Below, piece after piece: positions 34,637-45,700 of a DNA stretch of 64,000 nucleotides. The stretch is from the NCBI GenBank assembly GCA_963989385.1, contig OZ022508.1, forward strand, positions 52,243,087 through 52,307,086, written 5' to 3'. A program made the position numbers and the translations under genes. Source of the DNA: Ctena decussata. Lineage: Eukaryota; Mollusca; Bivalvia; Lucinida; Lucinidae. Positions within the stretch are counted from its first letter, which is position 1; each line of letters opens with the position of its first letter. The notes under the pieces were generated by a model. The model ran no database searches, was not told where the DNA came from, and saw only the letters and a list, made by a program, of their open reading frames with translations.

Positions 34637-35704
34637 TTGGTGGATATATGCAGTGACTGTAATCATTCAAAGTGTAGGTGTAATAGCCTTACCACTACCC
34701 ACAAAATTGTGGAACCAAATAATAACAATAATACTGATTATTATGATATATCCACACTTTATCATCAAAGTGATTGTGACTATAACCTCTCAACCTTTTT
34801 TGATGAAAATATTGACAATAACTTTATATATACAAATGCAACAGTTGAAAACAATGTGCATGACCAATTTTCTAGTAATAATTTGCATGATCTGAATGTG
34901 TCTTCCATGAGAGCCCATTGCATGCTGAATTTAGGTCTTAAGAAAAAAGGTTTCAAAATGGGACATTTAAACATCCAAGGAATTCAGAGTAAAGTGGAAC
35001 AAGTGGACTTGATGCTGAACAGTTCAGATAACGATATTCAGTTGCTAGGACTGAGTGAGAGCAAATTGAATGGTAATCATCCAAATAACTTCTTCACCAT
35101 CAAGAACTTTCAACTTTTTCGCAAAGACAGGACAGTATCAGTCAATAGACCTGAACAAGGTGGCGGAATAATTGTTTATGTTAAAGACGATATTAAGTGT
35201 GTGAGAAGATACGATTTAGAGTGTGATGACATTGAATGTGTATGGTTGGAAATTTTTCTGAAAAACAGCAAAACTTTTTTGGTTGGGGTAATTTACAGGC
35301 ATCCCCATGAAGGCATTCAGTGGAACGAATTGTTTGAGAATCAATTTGATAAAGTATTGGAGTGTGAAAAAGAAGTATACTTGATGGGTGACTTAAATCG
35401 TGACCTGTATCAAGAAAATATTAAGTCAACATGGCTTGAATGTATGGAATCATTTGGCCTTAAACAAGTTATTGATTCTGCAACTAGGGTCACAAATAAT
35501 TCAAGAACATTAATTGATCACATATATTGTAATACTCCAGATAATATAATGTCAGTAAATACACCTATTTTAGGTATAAGTGATCATTTTCCAGTTTTTA
35601 TAACAAGAAAAGTTAATTCATCATACATTGTTAAAAATCTCATTTTACCATATCTTACCGGTCTTTTAAAAATTTTAATGAAGAAAAATTTTGCAATGAT
35701 TTAA
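34637..35704 (+). CDS. LINE ORF2, 5' part: APE-type endonuclease
   Basis: The frame is open from 34637, but its first codon there is TTG. The first in-frame ATG is at 34907, just before the endonuclease domain, so either translation reinitiates there or an upstream non-ATG start is used. Conserved positions are visible in order: HLNIQGI (Asn), LSESKLNG (Glu), VIYRHPH, YLMGDLNRD (Asp/Asn), LIDHIYCN and GISDHFPVF (Ser-Asp-His). This enzyme nicks the target for reverse transcription. The frame shifts near 35632-35640, where a run of A appears one base short. After that, this frame reaches a stop at 35704, while the downstream frame continues the expected protein. Confidence 0.88.
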   Translation: MVDICSDCNHSKCRCNSLTTTHKIVEPNNNNNTDYYDISTLYHQSDCDYNLSTFFDENIDNNFIYTNATVENNVHDQFSSNNLHDLNVSSMRAHCMLNLGLKKKGFKMGHLNIQGIQSKVEQVDLMLNSSDNDIQLLGLSESKLNGNHPNNFFTIKNFQLFRKDRTVSVNRPEQGGGIIVYVKDDIKCVRRYDLECDDIECVWLEIFLKNSKTFLVGVIYRHPHEGIQWNELFENQFDKVLECEKEVYLMGDLNRDLYQENIKSTWLECMESFGLKQVIDSATRVTNNSRTLIDHIYCNTPDNIMSVNTPILGISDHFPVFITRKVNSSYIVKNLILPYLTGLLKILMKKNFAMI

Positions 35705-35730
35705 AATCAGTACCGTGGGACATCATTAAA

Positions 35731-37812
35731 TTGTTTGATGACACAAACGAAGCAGTTGAAACTTGGTCATCACTGTTTTTGGACATTGTTGACAAACATT
35801 TACCTCTGAAACAGCATCGAGTGAAGCGGCAGCAACAACCAAAATGGCTTACTGGGGAAATAATAGATGCAATAAGAACACGTGAAAGGTATAAATCTAT
35901 CAATGATAATGAACAGTACAAAATTTGGCGTAATAAAGTTTGCAGCCTGATTAAACAGTCCAAGAAACATCAGTACGCAGAAATATTAAACGAAAATGCT
36001 AATAATCCAGCAAGTGTATGGAAATTATTTAAGGAAATAGGGGCGAGTAAGCGGAAAGAGAGTGCAGACACTTTTTCCCTTAAAATTGATGAGAGTATCA
36101 TTGAAAATCCGAAAGATATTGCAAATGAATTCAATAAATTTTTTGTGACAGTAGCATCAAAAATCAAAGAACCTATTGAGACTTCTAATTTTGAAAAGTT
36201 GCACCAGTTTTGTAATGAAAAAATTCCTGCAGACACCTTTTTTTCAATACCAAAAATCTCCTGTGAAAAAGTGGAAAAAAATCTCAGAAATATTGACCTC
36301 ACAAAGGCTACTGGTTCTGATAACATTGGGCCAAGATTATTAAAATTAGCAGCACCCTTTATTTCAGAGAGTTTAACATATATTTGTAATCAAAGCATAA
36401 TTAACTCAAAATTTCCAGACAAATGGAAAGAAGGTAAAGTTAGGCCTTTGCACAAAAATGGCCCTAAGGATGACACAAACAATTACAGGCCTATTTCAGT
36501 CCTTCCTGTCCTATCAAAATTATTAGAGAAACATGTTCATGACTCTTTAATGTCTTTTTTGGTCTTGCATAATGTCCTTCATTCAACACAATCTGGTTTT
36601 AGACCTAATCATTCCTGTGAAACAGCCCTCCTTCAGATGATCAATAAATTACATGAAGCCATAAATAAAGGTCAAATTATTGGTATGGTCATGGTGGATT
36701 TTAGGAAGGCCTTTGATTTAGTGGATCATACACTCTTGCTTAAAAAGCTCAGGCATTATAAAATCTCAGATGAAACGATTCTCTGGTTTTCTTCTTACTT
36801 AATGAACAGAAAACAAAAAGTTGTCATTAATAATTGTGAATCTGTAGCTGAAAATATTATATGTGGTGTGCCTCAGGGCTCAATTTTGGGACCTTTGTTA
36901 TTTTTAATGTTCATTAATGATTTGCCACTTTACACTGATAATGTATTCACTGATCTTTATGCTGATGATACGACAATATTTCAGATCAACAGTTCTCAGA
37001 TTTTCATTCAACAAAGTCTACAGATAGCTTTAGAAAAACTTTCTGTTTGGTGTAAACTCAATGGAATGCTTTTAAACACTGACAAGACTAAAGTAATGTT
37101 AATAACCACGTCACAGAAACGCCTTCATTTACACAGTAATGTTTTAAATTTAACATACAATAATGATGTTTTGAAAAATATTGATAATGATAAAGTCCTC
37201 GGAGCTCATGTAGACAATAATTTAACATGGTCAGTCCATATTCAATTTATTGCTAAGAAAATTTCTTCAAATTTATGGCTTTTATCAAGGTTGAAAGAGT
37301 ATCTGTCCCTTGAGCATAGGGTACAATTTTTTAAGACATACATTCAACCCCACATTGATTACTGTTCCACAGTATGGGGAGGAACATATTATTCTAACCT
37401 CAACAGAATTTACAGGTTACAAAAGCGGGCGGTTAAAATCATTTTAGATTATGATTATGTTGATATTGCCTGCAGTATGAATGAACTTAAAATCCTAAAT
37501 ATTTATGAACGAATATTTCTGAGAAAAGCGAAGTTTATGTACAAAATTTCAAAATCTATCACACCATCTTATATTAATGCAATGTTCACTCTTAGACCTA
37601 TTAATGAAACTCTTCTATCTCTCAGGTCAGTAAATACATCCAATTATCAAACTCCAAGGCCACAAAAAGAAATTTTTAAGCAAAGTTTAATCTACTCTGG
37701 GCCAGTTATCTGGAATAATTTACCAGCTTGGTTAAAAAACTCTGACTCTGTTGATTCTTTTCATAAACGCTGCATAAAATGGATAAAATGTTCATCAACT
37801 AGTAATGCTTGA
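35731..37812 (+). CDS. LINE ORF2, 3' part: reverse transcriptase
   Basis: 693 codons in the next frame. It is continuous with the endonuclease part once the one-base slip upstream is allowed for, so the ATG at 35731 is internal to ORF2. RT blocks in order: VRPLHKNG / NNYRPISVLPVLSK, SGFRPNHSCETALL, MVDFRKAFDLVDHTLL (first catalytic Asp), GVPQGSILGPLLFL, LYADDTTIF (YADD catalytic pair), NGMLLNTDKTKVML and KVLGAHVDNNLTW. The C-terminal third (about 500-693) has the usual SRLKEYLS / YIQPHIDYCSTVWGG segment of this LINE group. No RNase H domain is seen. All catalytic residues are present. Confidence 0.92.
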   Translation: MFDDTNEAVETWSSLFLDIVDKHLPLKQHRVKRQQQPKWLTGEIIDAIRTRERYKSINDNEQYKIWRNKVCSLIKQSKKHQYAEILNENANNPASVWKLFKEIGASKRKESADTFSLKIDESIIENPKDIANEFNKFFVTVASKIKEPIETSNFEKLHQFCNEKIPADTFFSIPKISCEKVEKNLRNIDLTKATGSDNIGPRLLKLAAPFISESLTYICNQSIINSKFPDKWKEGKVRPLHKNGPKDDTNNYRPISVLPVLSKLLEKHVHDSLMSFLVLHNVLHSTQSGFRPNHSCETALLQMINKLHEAINKGQIIGMVMVDFRKAFDLVDHTLLLKKLRHYKISDETILWFSSYLMNRKQKVVINNCESVAENIICGVPQGSILGPLLFLMFINDLPLYTDNVFTDLYADDTTIFQINSSQIFIQQSLQIALEKLSVWCKLNGMLLNTDKTKVMLITTSQKRLHLHSNVLNLTYNNDVLKNIDNDKVLGAHVDNNLTWSVHIQFIAKKISSNLWLLSRLKEYLSLEHRVQFFKTYIQPHIDYCSTVWGGTYYSNLNRIYRLQKRAVKIILDYDYVDIACSMNELKILNIYERIFLRKAKFMYKISKSITPSYINAMFTLRPINETLLSLRSVNTSNYQTPRPQKEIFKQSLIYSGPVIWNNLPAWLKNSDSVDSFHKRCIKWIKCSSTSNA

Positions 37813-38160
37813 ACATCATATAAATAATAATTATTTTCTCTTTTTTTTATGTAAATTTATTTGTATATTTTTTCCATGTAAATATATATTGTTTTTGTTT
37901 TTCCTTTTTTATGTACGTATATTTTTCAATGTAAATATGTATTGTTTTTGTTTTTTGCACTTCAATTACTTTATCAGTTTGTGTGAAGGGATGTGTGTGT
38001 GTGACTGGTATTATTATATCATTGTTTATGTTTATATAATGCATTATGTCTTTTTTTTTTTTTTTTTTTTCAATTTCTGTATGTACATATTTGTAGTTAG
38101 TGAGGGCCTCATGGAAGATTAGTTTTTGCTAAATGTGTCACCCTCTAGAAATAAAGTCGA

Positions 38161-38182
38161 TTATTATTATTATTATTATTAT
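38161..38182 (+). repeat. (TTA)n tail of the LINE
   Basis: About seven TTA units follow AATAAAGTCGA directly. The end lies about 41 bp from the 5' splice site of host exon 3 (intron starts at 38223 on the minus strand). Confidence 0.85.
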
Positions 38183-38223
38183 CTCTCATGGTAGCACTCT
38201 TATATAGAAATTATTATGCTTAC

Positions 38224-38376
38224 AGGATATCTCAAGAGAGCACTTGCTTCAACAGCTGAGAGTTGACTAAACACCTGGACAGAGTCTCTTGATGACATAG
38301 GAACATCAGCCCTCATCACATAAAACACTACATCCACTTTGGTCGGATCTTCAAACAACCTTTCAACATTGGTCAC
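38224..38376 (-). CDS. Exon 3: juxtamembrane extracellular domain of the mucin-like protein
   Basis: 153 nt, 51 codons, phase 0 at both ends; acceptor CTTACCAG and donor CCT|gtaagc on the minus strand. The peptide begins VTNVERLFEDPTKVDVVFYV. Together with exon 2 it reads as one compact alpha/beta domain (a strand ending NVEIK-VTNVER, strand VDVVFYVMR, helix DSVQVFSQLSAVEASALL). A SEA-like fold before the membrane is common in mucin-type receptors. The pattern 'VdVvFyV...S...FSqLS..EasaLLrYPV' also recalls the KIAA1549 (UPF0606) juxtamembrane region as I remember it. Both identifications are inference. Confidence 0.85.
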
Positions 38377-38458
38377 CTGGTAAGTAGAAAAAAAAGCTTT
38401 GCATCATCAGACAGTGTGACACAAACTGCAGCCTTTCATTCTGTTTCAGTGGATGTAT

Positions 38459-38690
38459 ATGAGCCACGAAACGACAAAGTGGCATGTGTGTCCAGCGAGG
38501 ACTCAGATCAGCCGGTGCATCCACCCAGTCTGCTCAGAGTCTTTGCTGTCAGCATTGTGGTAGCTATGACACTTAGCTACCCTTTAGATGCACAGGGAAG
38601 GCTCTAATCAGACTGGGCAGATGCCCAGGCTGATCTGAGTCCTCGCTGGGCGCACATTCTACTTTGTTGGTTTTTCTTGTGTGGAGGCGC
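38459..38690. repeat. Palindromic MITE ('gagccacgaa...ctcagatcagcc' family)
   Basis: CCAGCGAGGACTCAGATCAG at the left is mirrored by CTGATCTGAGTCCTCGCTGG near 38629-38649. Inner segments (CCCAGTCTG / CAGACTGGG) also pair. A partial second copy occupies the right edge of the window (about 63911-64000). The family is one I associate with bivalve genomes. Confidence 0.75.
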
Positions 38691-39089
38691 ATATACATAT
38701 AGTTTAAACATATGGCAAAATAGAAAATACATAATACTTGACTTGCTCAACTGCGCCAACATAAGTGACTGTTGATGCAGAATGCATTTAAGAATGATAT
38801 TTTTCTGTGAAGTGTGCCCTCCGTGATAGATGTGCCTTATATGAAATAGACATAATAGCAGTAAATAAAGAAATGATTCTCAAATTAGCTTCACATACCC
38901 TGTATTTCAGAAATTTGTGTTGAATAAAGGTGCGCTGAGTAAGTTAAAACAAATTTTATCTTAATATGAAGAAGTCTCAAACTTTAATGTACAGCATAAA
39001 AAAAAATGACCATCACCAATGGTCTCTTTGGGAGCCTGGCAGCTGGAAGTTACCTTTTCTGCTTAAGTCCTTTAAGATTATTGGACTTA

Positions 39090-39512
39090 GGGCGCGTTTA
39101 CACAACCAAAGTTTCTATGACAAAGTAGGTTTGTCACAGAAAAATTTGCTTGTGTAATCGCCAAAATATGACAATGTTTCTTTGACAAATATATATGGTA
39201 AAGTTACTTCGATAAATTAAATTTGTCCGTGTAAACGGAGAACTTTGCTAAAGGTTATGTAACAAAGAACATTGCTACAAGCGTGGAAAATGTGACAAAG
39301 ATTTTGTTTCATCGCTGCAGGTAACTTTGACGAATAATATTTGGTCGTGCGAACACTGCAGCAAATATTTCATTGCCAAAGTTTATGTGACAAAGATTCT
39401 ATGGCACATTTTCTTTAACAAATAATTTGCTCCATGTAAACGCAAAATGTTTGTCATACTTTCTTTGTTAAAGTTTCTGTGACATAGAAACTTTGCTCGT
39501 GTAAACGCGCCC
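39090..39512. mobile_element. PIF/Harbinger-like MITE with TTA target duplication
   Basis: Perfect 14-bp inverted ends GGGCGCGTTTACAC (39090-39103) and GTGTAAACGCGCCC (39499-39512) are flanked by TTA at 39087-39089 and 39513-39515. A 3-bp TTA/TAA duplication with GGG-starting ends is typical of PIF/Harbinger. The interior repeats 'tttgtcac', 'aaactttg' and 'gtaaacg' motifs in both orientations. No transposase is present. It lies in the intron between exons 2 and 3. Confidence 0.85.
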
Positions 39513-39515
39513 TTA

Positions 39516-40881
39516 TTCTGAGTCAGTTTGAAAATAAATTTCCCCTGAAGCTGGTGCTAGAGGGCATGGGCAGTGTTGTAACATTGCATTACTGCATATG
39601 AACAGACTCAGTTAAACCAAGACAGCTATTTTTGTTTCTTATATGTGTTCTTTGTTTCCAGAGGGTCTTCCTTCAGAACTTACAGCTGGTACACGGCCAT
39701 GTGGCAACTATAAACAGTTTCCCTGTACATCACCACAGTGCATATAATATATTTGCTGGTCCTTTGGGATCATTGGACTGTTTCTGTGTAAGTTTGGAAA
39801 TAGAGTTCTGCTGTAGCCAATGCTTGAGGGGTCATGGCCAGGTTTGCTATTTTACATTTCTGATCATGAATCGACTGCTGTTTTCATTTCTTTGATGCAT
39901 TCTTTGCTTTCAGAGACTGTTCCTGCAGAAGTTATTTTGATGTGAATTTGGAAGTTGGATTAACTCATGAATTAACTCTTTCATAAAGTCAATAGAGCAT
40001 GAAATCTAGATCAAGAGTACAAATAAGTGCAATATGCTTAATAAACTAGACTGTCCTAAGAAAAAAACTTTGTGCCAGATTTGACAATTGTAGGTACTGC
40101 AAATTCAGAGAAATGATCTTTAACTTTAGGGTTGATGCAGTGGATTAAAGTAAATATGTATGAAGTCAACAGAGCATGAAATGTGGGTCAAGGGTACAAA
40201 TAAGTGCAATATCCATAAAATAGCCATTCTAAGAAAAACCTTTATGCCAGGTGTGAGGATTACAGATACTGTAGTTCCAGAGACATGAGAGAAATTCTAG
40301 GGTCAAATCAATAGTGAATGGACAGATGGACGGAAAGACAGACACCTGGAAATTCGGACACCCGTTTGCTTCTGTTACTTCAAATAGTTTTGTTTCTGAA
40401 GGATATTCCAGGTAGGAAAGGAACTAGAGGTCAAAAAACATTTTTAAATACATTGAAAAGTGTTTCATAACTTGGTCTGAAATAATCAAACTATACCCAT
40501 AAGCTACCTCAAGCTACACATTCTTGGTAAAACTGCATATAAACAAAATTTGTTAATAAATATTTTTAAAAGCTATCTTCGTTGTGGTACATGTTGTGGT
40601 ACATAATGAAAATTTTCCTTTCTTAATCTTAATCCCCCCCCACTCCTTACTGAGGTCACAGGTACGAAAACCACTACCTGTGGACCACATGCCTCTCTGA
40701 GAGTACCATATCCATCCTAAATACATGTACCTGAGAAAAACAGATTAACAGATTAGACCTCTCTGAAAGATAAATGTTCCATATTTAGATTAATCACAGT
40801 CAGATTCTGCTAGCCAAAATAAACAGCCAAAGCTTCGAGTCGACCTCAACAATAACTCTACGAAGGGAATGTTAACTGTAC
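39516..40881. other. Intron DNA, weak tandem repeat
   Basis: Loose repeats of about 170 bp at 39960-40340 share 'agtcaa.agagcatgaaat', 'gggtacaaataagtgcaatat' and 'aactttgtgccag'. No exon is required or seen. Confidence 0.45.
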
Positions 40882-40997
40882 CTTTATCTCTACATTAATG
40901 GATCTTTTGATCAGAGCAGGCAAAGTTACTACCCTCCGTTTGGCTCTCTTGTTCAACTGTAGGTAAGTCATCCCTTCCACAAAGCAAGCTTCTAGAC
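40882..40997 (-). CDS. Exon 2: juxtamembrane domain with furin-like site
   Basis: 116 nt on the minus strand, acceptor CTATGGCAG and donor AAAG|gtacag. The first two bases complete the Gly codon begun by the last base of the 10.5-kb exon, and 38 codons follow to phase 0. The peptide is LEACFVEGMTYLQLNKRAKR continuing RVVTLPALIKRSINVEIK. N-K-R-A-K-R-R contains R-A-K-R, the furin consensus (R-X-K/R-R). It is placed so that cleavage would release the mucin ectodomain while leaving it associated through the folded domain (inference). Both splice phases agree with the neighbouring exons. Confidence 0.85.
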
Positions 40998-41553
40998 CTG
41001 CCATAGCAAAATTAATATTTTCTTATTTATTATATAAAATTTGAATTTTGATGTTCATTAATATAAAAGTTTTGAGAAGATGCCTTTGTCAATAAATAGG
41101 AATAAAAAATGCAGTTGAGAGTAGAATGCAAATTAGCTATATTACTACATCCAATAAAAATCCAGTTATGCTTTGTATGTCCTGTGATCCTGTATAGTTA
41201 TTTTCTGATTCATGCATATCTTGTGACTTTAGAGAAAGCCAATATGTCTGATATTCTAACACAATGCCCCTATAGAAGCAATGGAAAGTTTCCATGTTTT
41301 ATTCTGCAACAATTTACTATTTCGGAGCATGCGAGTCTAATTGCTGACGTCACTGGCATTACTGACGTAATTTTGTGACATTTTGAGACGTTAGACAATG
41401 TCATGTCTCTTTTTCTTTCTAAAATCGCCATGAAAACGTACATTTACCTTAGATTAAGAAAATTGGCGGAAGCATGAACATGCTAGCAGGAAGGTTGGGA
41501 GAGTTTGAATGAAAAGAATACTTTTTCACCGTTTTTGAGTGTTAGAATCAAAA

Positions 41554-41700
41554 TAGTTCGGCTCTAGCATTCAATTATTGAGTATTAATTCACTTTTTGT
41601 CGGTCAGTTGTACGTAGATATGATCGTGATATGATCTACTTTACAACTGATCTCCAAACCATGAATTATTACTCAACAATTCACTGTTAGAGCTGATCTA
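41554..41700. repeat. 147-bp imperfect hairpin element
   Basis: TAGTTCGGCTCTAGCATTCA.. pairs with ..TTCACTGTTAGAGCTGATCTA with a few mismatches. The stem continues through ATTGAGTATTAATTC / GAATTATTACTCAAC and closes near CGTAGATATGATC / GATATGATCTAC. Confidence 0.7.
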
Positions 41701-41760
41701 TTTCTTAATTTACATTCTTAGTGCATTTATTTAAAAACCCTATGGTAAACCATTAGAACG

Positions 41761-42414
41761 TAATGTAGTTTATACTTCAATAACTACATTGGTTCACATG
41801 AAATCACATGACATTAATAATTGATGTCAAAATAAATCATGGTTCTCTCCAATCTGATTGGACGTAGGTAATGTTATGACTTTGTTGTGATGTTGTTGAC
41901 GTGGTTCTGCTGTTAGTAGAAAAACTGTTTGTAAATGCTTTTCTACTTCAACTGTAGCCCCTAAAACAAATTTGTGGTCAAATAATGATAGAAAAAAGAA
42001 TGTAAAAAATAAGCAATGAACTGAATTTTTCTGGTGTTTATGAAAGTATAAACTACATTTGGTTGCTAGCAAAGTTTACTTGAACCCCTTTAGGATTCAC
42101 ATACTTTGCACCCAACCCAATGTGCTTTATACATTGATAAACATCAGAAAAATGAAATTCATTTCTTAAATATTTACACTTGCAGCTGACTTTCCTTAAA
42201 TGAACATATTTGGAGCAAATGTCTTCACCTGCAGATGAAGGATAGTCATTCATGTGTTGTGGCAAAGAAACTCACATTGTGGAACTGAGCAGTTTGATTT
42301 GGATGTCAGAACATTCAAATGACATTCAGCTATGGGAACAAAATACAGCTTTTACAAAATTTCTGTACAAATGATGTAACAATATTTTGATTTTCTGAAG
42401 TATAAACTACATTA
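41761..42414. mobile_element. TIR element with 18-bp ends
   Basis: TAATGTAGTTTATACTTC (41761-41778) and GAAGTATAAACTACATTA (42397-42414) are perfect mirrors. A third partial copy of the end (AAGTATAAACTACATT) sits near 42045. The ends themselves contain TA, so a TA target is possible but cannot be separated from the inverted repeat. No transposase is seen. Confidence 0.65.
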
Positions 42415-42788
42415 TTTTAGGATTGTTTATTCACATTATGGGTTGTAAATCATTTACATGACATCCATTACCCTTTACATTGCCACCTTGGAATAAGCAT
42501 TTGTTTTCACTTTTATTATTAACATTAAAGGTATTTTATTTTTCTCGCAGAAAGACATCACACTACACACTTTCAATGATGAATGAGATCTTATATTGGA
42601 ATCATACTACAGCATTTTCCAGGTCCCTCTGGAGTTTGACCACTTGGTTGATGCCTCACGTTCAAACAACTTCCTTGGGACCCAATAAATGTTAATGCAA
42701 GAAAAGGCATGTACGATCCCTATAACAGAGGTAACTGAAATAACTTACAGTGGAAATTCATACATGTACAAATGTACCTAAATCTTAC

Positions 42789-45700
42789 CTTGTACAATAT
42801 TCTCAATAAAAGAATCTGTTTTAATGTGAATATTAAGCTTCACTTGTATTCCAACAGACAGAAGATTAGTAACTCCATAATATGGATATCTTGTAGCCGA
42901 TGAGGTTGGACTTGGTGACAAAGGTAAAGTTGGAGGAATTGTAGGTGACTGTACTTTCGTAGGAGATATGGCTTTTGTTCTGATCCTTGGTACTCCATCA
43001 GAGGTTTTTCTGCTCTGTTTTGTTGGTAATTCTGTCATCTTTGATGTTAGAATGGGAGTTTTATCCAGTGTATAAATGCTTTCCCCGTGTTTAAGTGAAG
43101 GCTGCAGTGTTGCTGTAGTTGAATACTTTTCAGATGACACTGGTTCCAAACTGGTTGATAATGGTGTCGAATTTCTTATTGAAACTGGCACTGATTCTAT
43201 TGGTTCTGAGTTTAAGGCATAGTATGAAGGTGTAGATTTAGGATGCTCAATAACTGTTAAGAAAGTGGGTTGATCAGATATGACAGTCCTAAATGGCTTT
43301 GTGATGGTGGATGAAAATCCTGGTTTTGTATTTCCTAAATAATCTGTTAACAAAAATGATGATGATAGTAGAGTTTTTTGTCTTACGCTTTGTATACGTT
43401 TGAAATGTTCAGTAACCGTTGAGAAAGTTGGTTGTTCAGTACCTGTTGGCTTTATGATGTTAGGTAAAAATTCTGGTATTGTAGTTTCTAAATAAGCTGT
43501 TAACTTAGATGGTACAAAGGTTTTCAATGGCAATAACAGATTACTTTGTCCTCCAAGAAATAAAGCAGTCTCAGACTCTGTTGAAGGCCTCATTATTGGT
43601 GTCAGCAGTGTTGTTCCAAGTGGAGATTCTTTGAAGTAGTGTAAAGCAGAAGACTTCTCTGTCATAGACACAGACAGTGGTAGTTTTGAAGTGGATATAC
43701 TTGGTGAATGTAGTATTTCTGATGTGACTTCAGCTGTTGTAGTTTGCAAACTTGATAGCAAGCCTTCCTTTGTTGTCTTTATTAGTTGTGGCATGGTGGA
43801 ATCTAAAAATATGCTTGATGTACTTACTGATGTTGAAAATACTAATGAGTGTAAGTTTGTGGCTTGTGGCTCTTGATGTGAAACCATACTCTCTGACTTT
43901 GTTCTAATGTCTAATAGAGAACTTCTTGATTGTTGAAATGTCAGAGAGAGCTGAAATATTGAAGACCTTGTTGAATGTTCAAATGTTTGTGAAAAGTGTA
44001 TTGGTAAAGAGCTGGTTGAATTTACCAATGCACTTGAAATAATCTTTGGTTGTGAAGAGCCTGTTTGGTATGTAGTTAATGAATGCATTGTTTTCAAGGT
44101 ATTTGTTGAAAGTCCATATGTCAATAAAGTATTAGGTTGAGAAAGGTTTGTTGATTGTACAGATTCAAGTGATGAAGAAAGCTGTGAAGAGCTTGTTGAC
44201 TTCAAGTATATTACTGGAGGATTTGAAGGATTCAATGTTGAAATGTTTATTATTGAAACTAAAGACCTCATTGAAGTATTTGGTTTTGGAGCGTTTGTCA
44301 CATGTACAGGTGTCAGGGAAGGCTTTTGTATTAAAGTGTTCTTTAGTTTTTGTTGAGTAGAGTGCACTGAAAGTATTGATAGTGATGAAATGTTTAGTTT
44401 TAAAGATTTCATTGATTGTACATAGGTCATTGAATCCTTTGATGCAGAATAGCTTGTTAGATGTAAAGGTTTGAATGAAGGCATTAATTGCGTTGATCTT
44501 GTTGAAATTAATGGTTCTGAATCTACTTCTGAAGATTTTATGAAATGTACAGATATCAGTGAAGTCTTCAAGTGAGAAGCTAGTGTTTTGTTTGCAGACA
44601 GAAGTGAAATGGTAATGATTGAAGAAGAAGTAAAATCTACAGGTGTAGTTGAATTTCTCAGAATTGAAGAGTTTATAACATAATTAGATGCCATTGACGG
44701 CTTCATGTTTGAAGCTGGTGTTTTATGCCTTGACTGCATTGTAGTGTTATGAAATAATTTTGATGATAATAAAGGTTTCCATGAAGATTTTAGTTGTGAT
44801 GAGCTTTTTAAATGAACAGATTTTGGTGGAGGGTTTAGTTGTAAAGAGCTTGTTAAAGATACTGGTGTAGACAATGTATTTAGTTTCAAATAGTTTCTTA
44901 GCTGTTCAGTTGTCACTGAAGATTTTAGTTGTATAGCCTGCTGTGAAGTAGTCCATTGGTAAAAACTTGTTGAATGTACATATATCAGTCTAGACAATAG
45001 TTGTGAAGAACTTGTTGGTTGGATTGATTTTGTATTTGGTGTTAGATGTGAAGTACTATTTGAAAATACAGCTTCAATTGGTGGCTCAGTTGGTGCTGAG
45101 ATTTTTGAATACGCAGATGTCATCAAAGGTTTTGGTACTGAATGGGCAGGTATGAATGAAGGCTGTAGTTGTGTTGAATATGTTGAATGTTCAGCTGTCA
45201 GTGTTTTTAGTGTGGAATAGGTTGTTGGCTTTTCAGGTGGAAATATGTATACTTGAACGGGAGACTCTTTTGGCTTTATGGATGATAAAGCAATTTCTGC
45301 AGTTAAAGAGCTTGTTGGTGTTAGGGTTCTTCCTTGTGGTGAGGAATATTTTGGTTTCAGTACTGAATGAAAAGTAACAAAATTTCCTTGTTGTATAGAG
45401 CTTATTGTAGTTTCTTTTGTTGAAGAGCTTGATACATTTGCTTGTCCAAAGACTGAAGTTCTTGCTAGTTGTAAGAAAGATGATGAGCTACCTATTGTAG
45501 AGGAGCTAACTGGATGAAGAGGTACATGTGCAGGGTCTAAAACAAAAGAATGCATCTGGTTTGTTGATGTTGGTGTGGCTATTATTGTTGGGGAGGAAGC
45601 TGAAAATGCAGATGGATGTATTGTTTCTTGTTTGAAAGAGTTTTTAGGCTGCACAGATTTGAACTTTAATTCTGGCTTTGAAGATTTTGTAGGATGTTGT

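Larger units (their letters stand above)
32400..38182 (+). mobile_element. Nearly full-length non-LTR retrotransposon (CR1/L2/Jockey group)
   Basis: Order: short leader, ORF1 (32462-34561), ORF2 encoding an APE-type endonuclease and reverse transcriptase (34637-37812, one frameshift), a 3' UTR of about 340 nt, AATAAA at 38150-38155, and a (TTA)n tail at 38161-38182. It lies antisense in the intron between exons 3 and 4 of the host gene. ORF1 is intact and ORF2 has a single frameshift, so the copy is young. The left boundary is a guess because no target duplication was found. The clade is judged from ORF1 and RT style only. Confidence 0.88.

Noticed and set aside
32462..37812. Retrovirus or LTR element
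   Set aside because: There is no LTR, protease, integrase or RNase H. The APE endonuclease, RT order and simple-repeat tail show a non-LTR retrotransposon.
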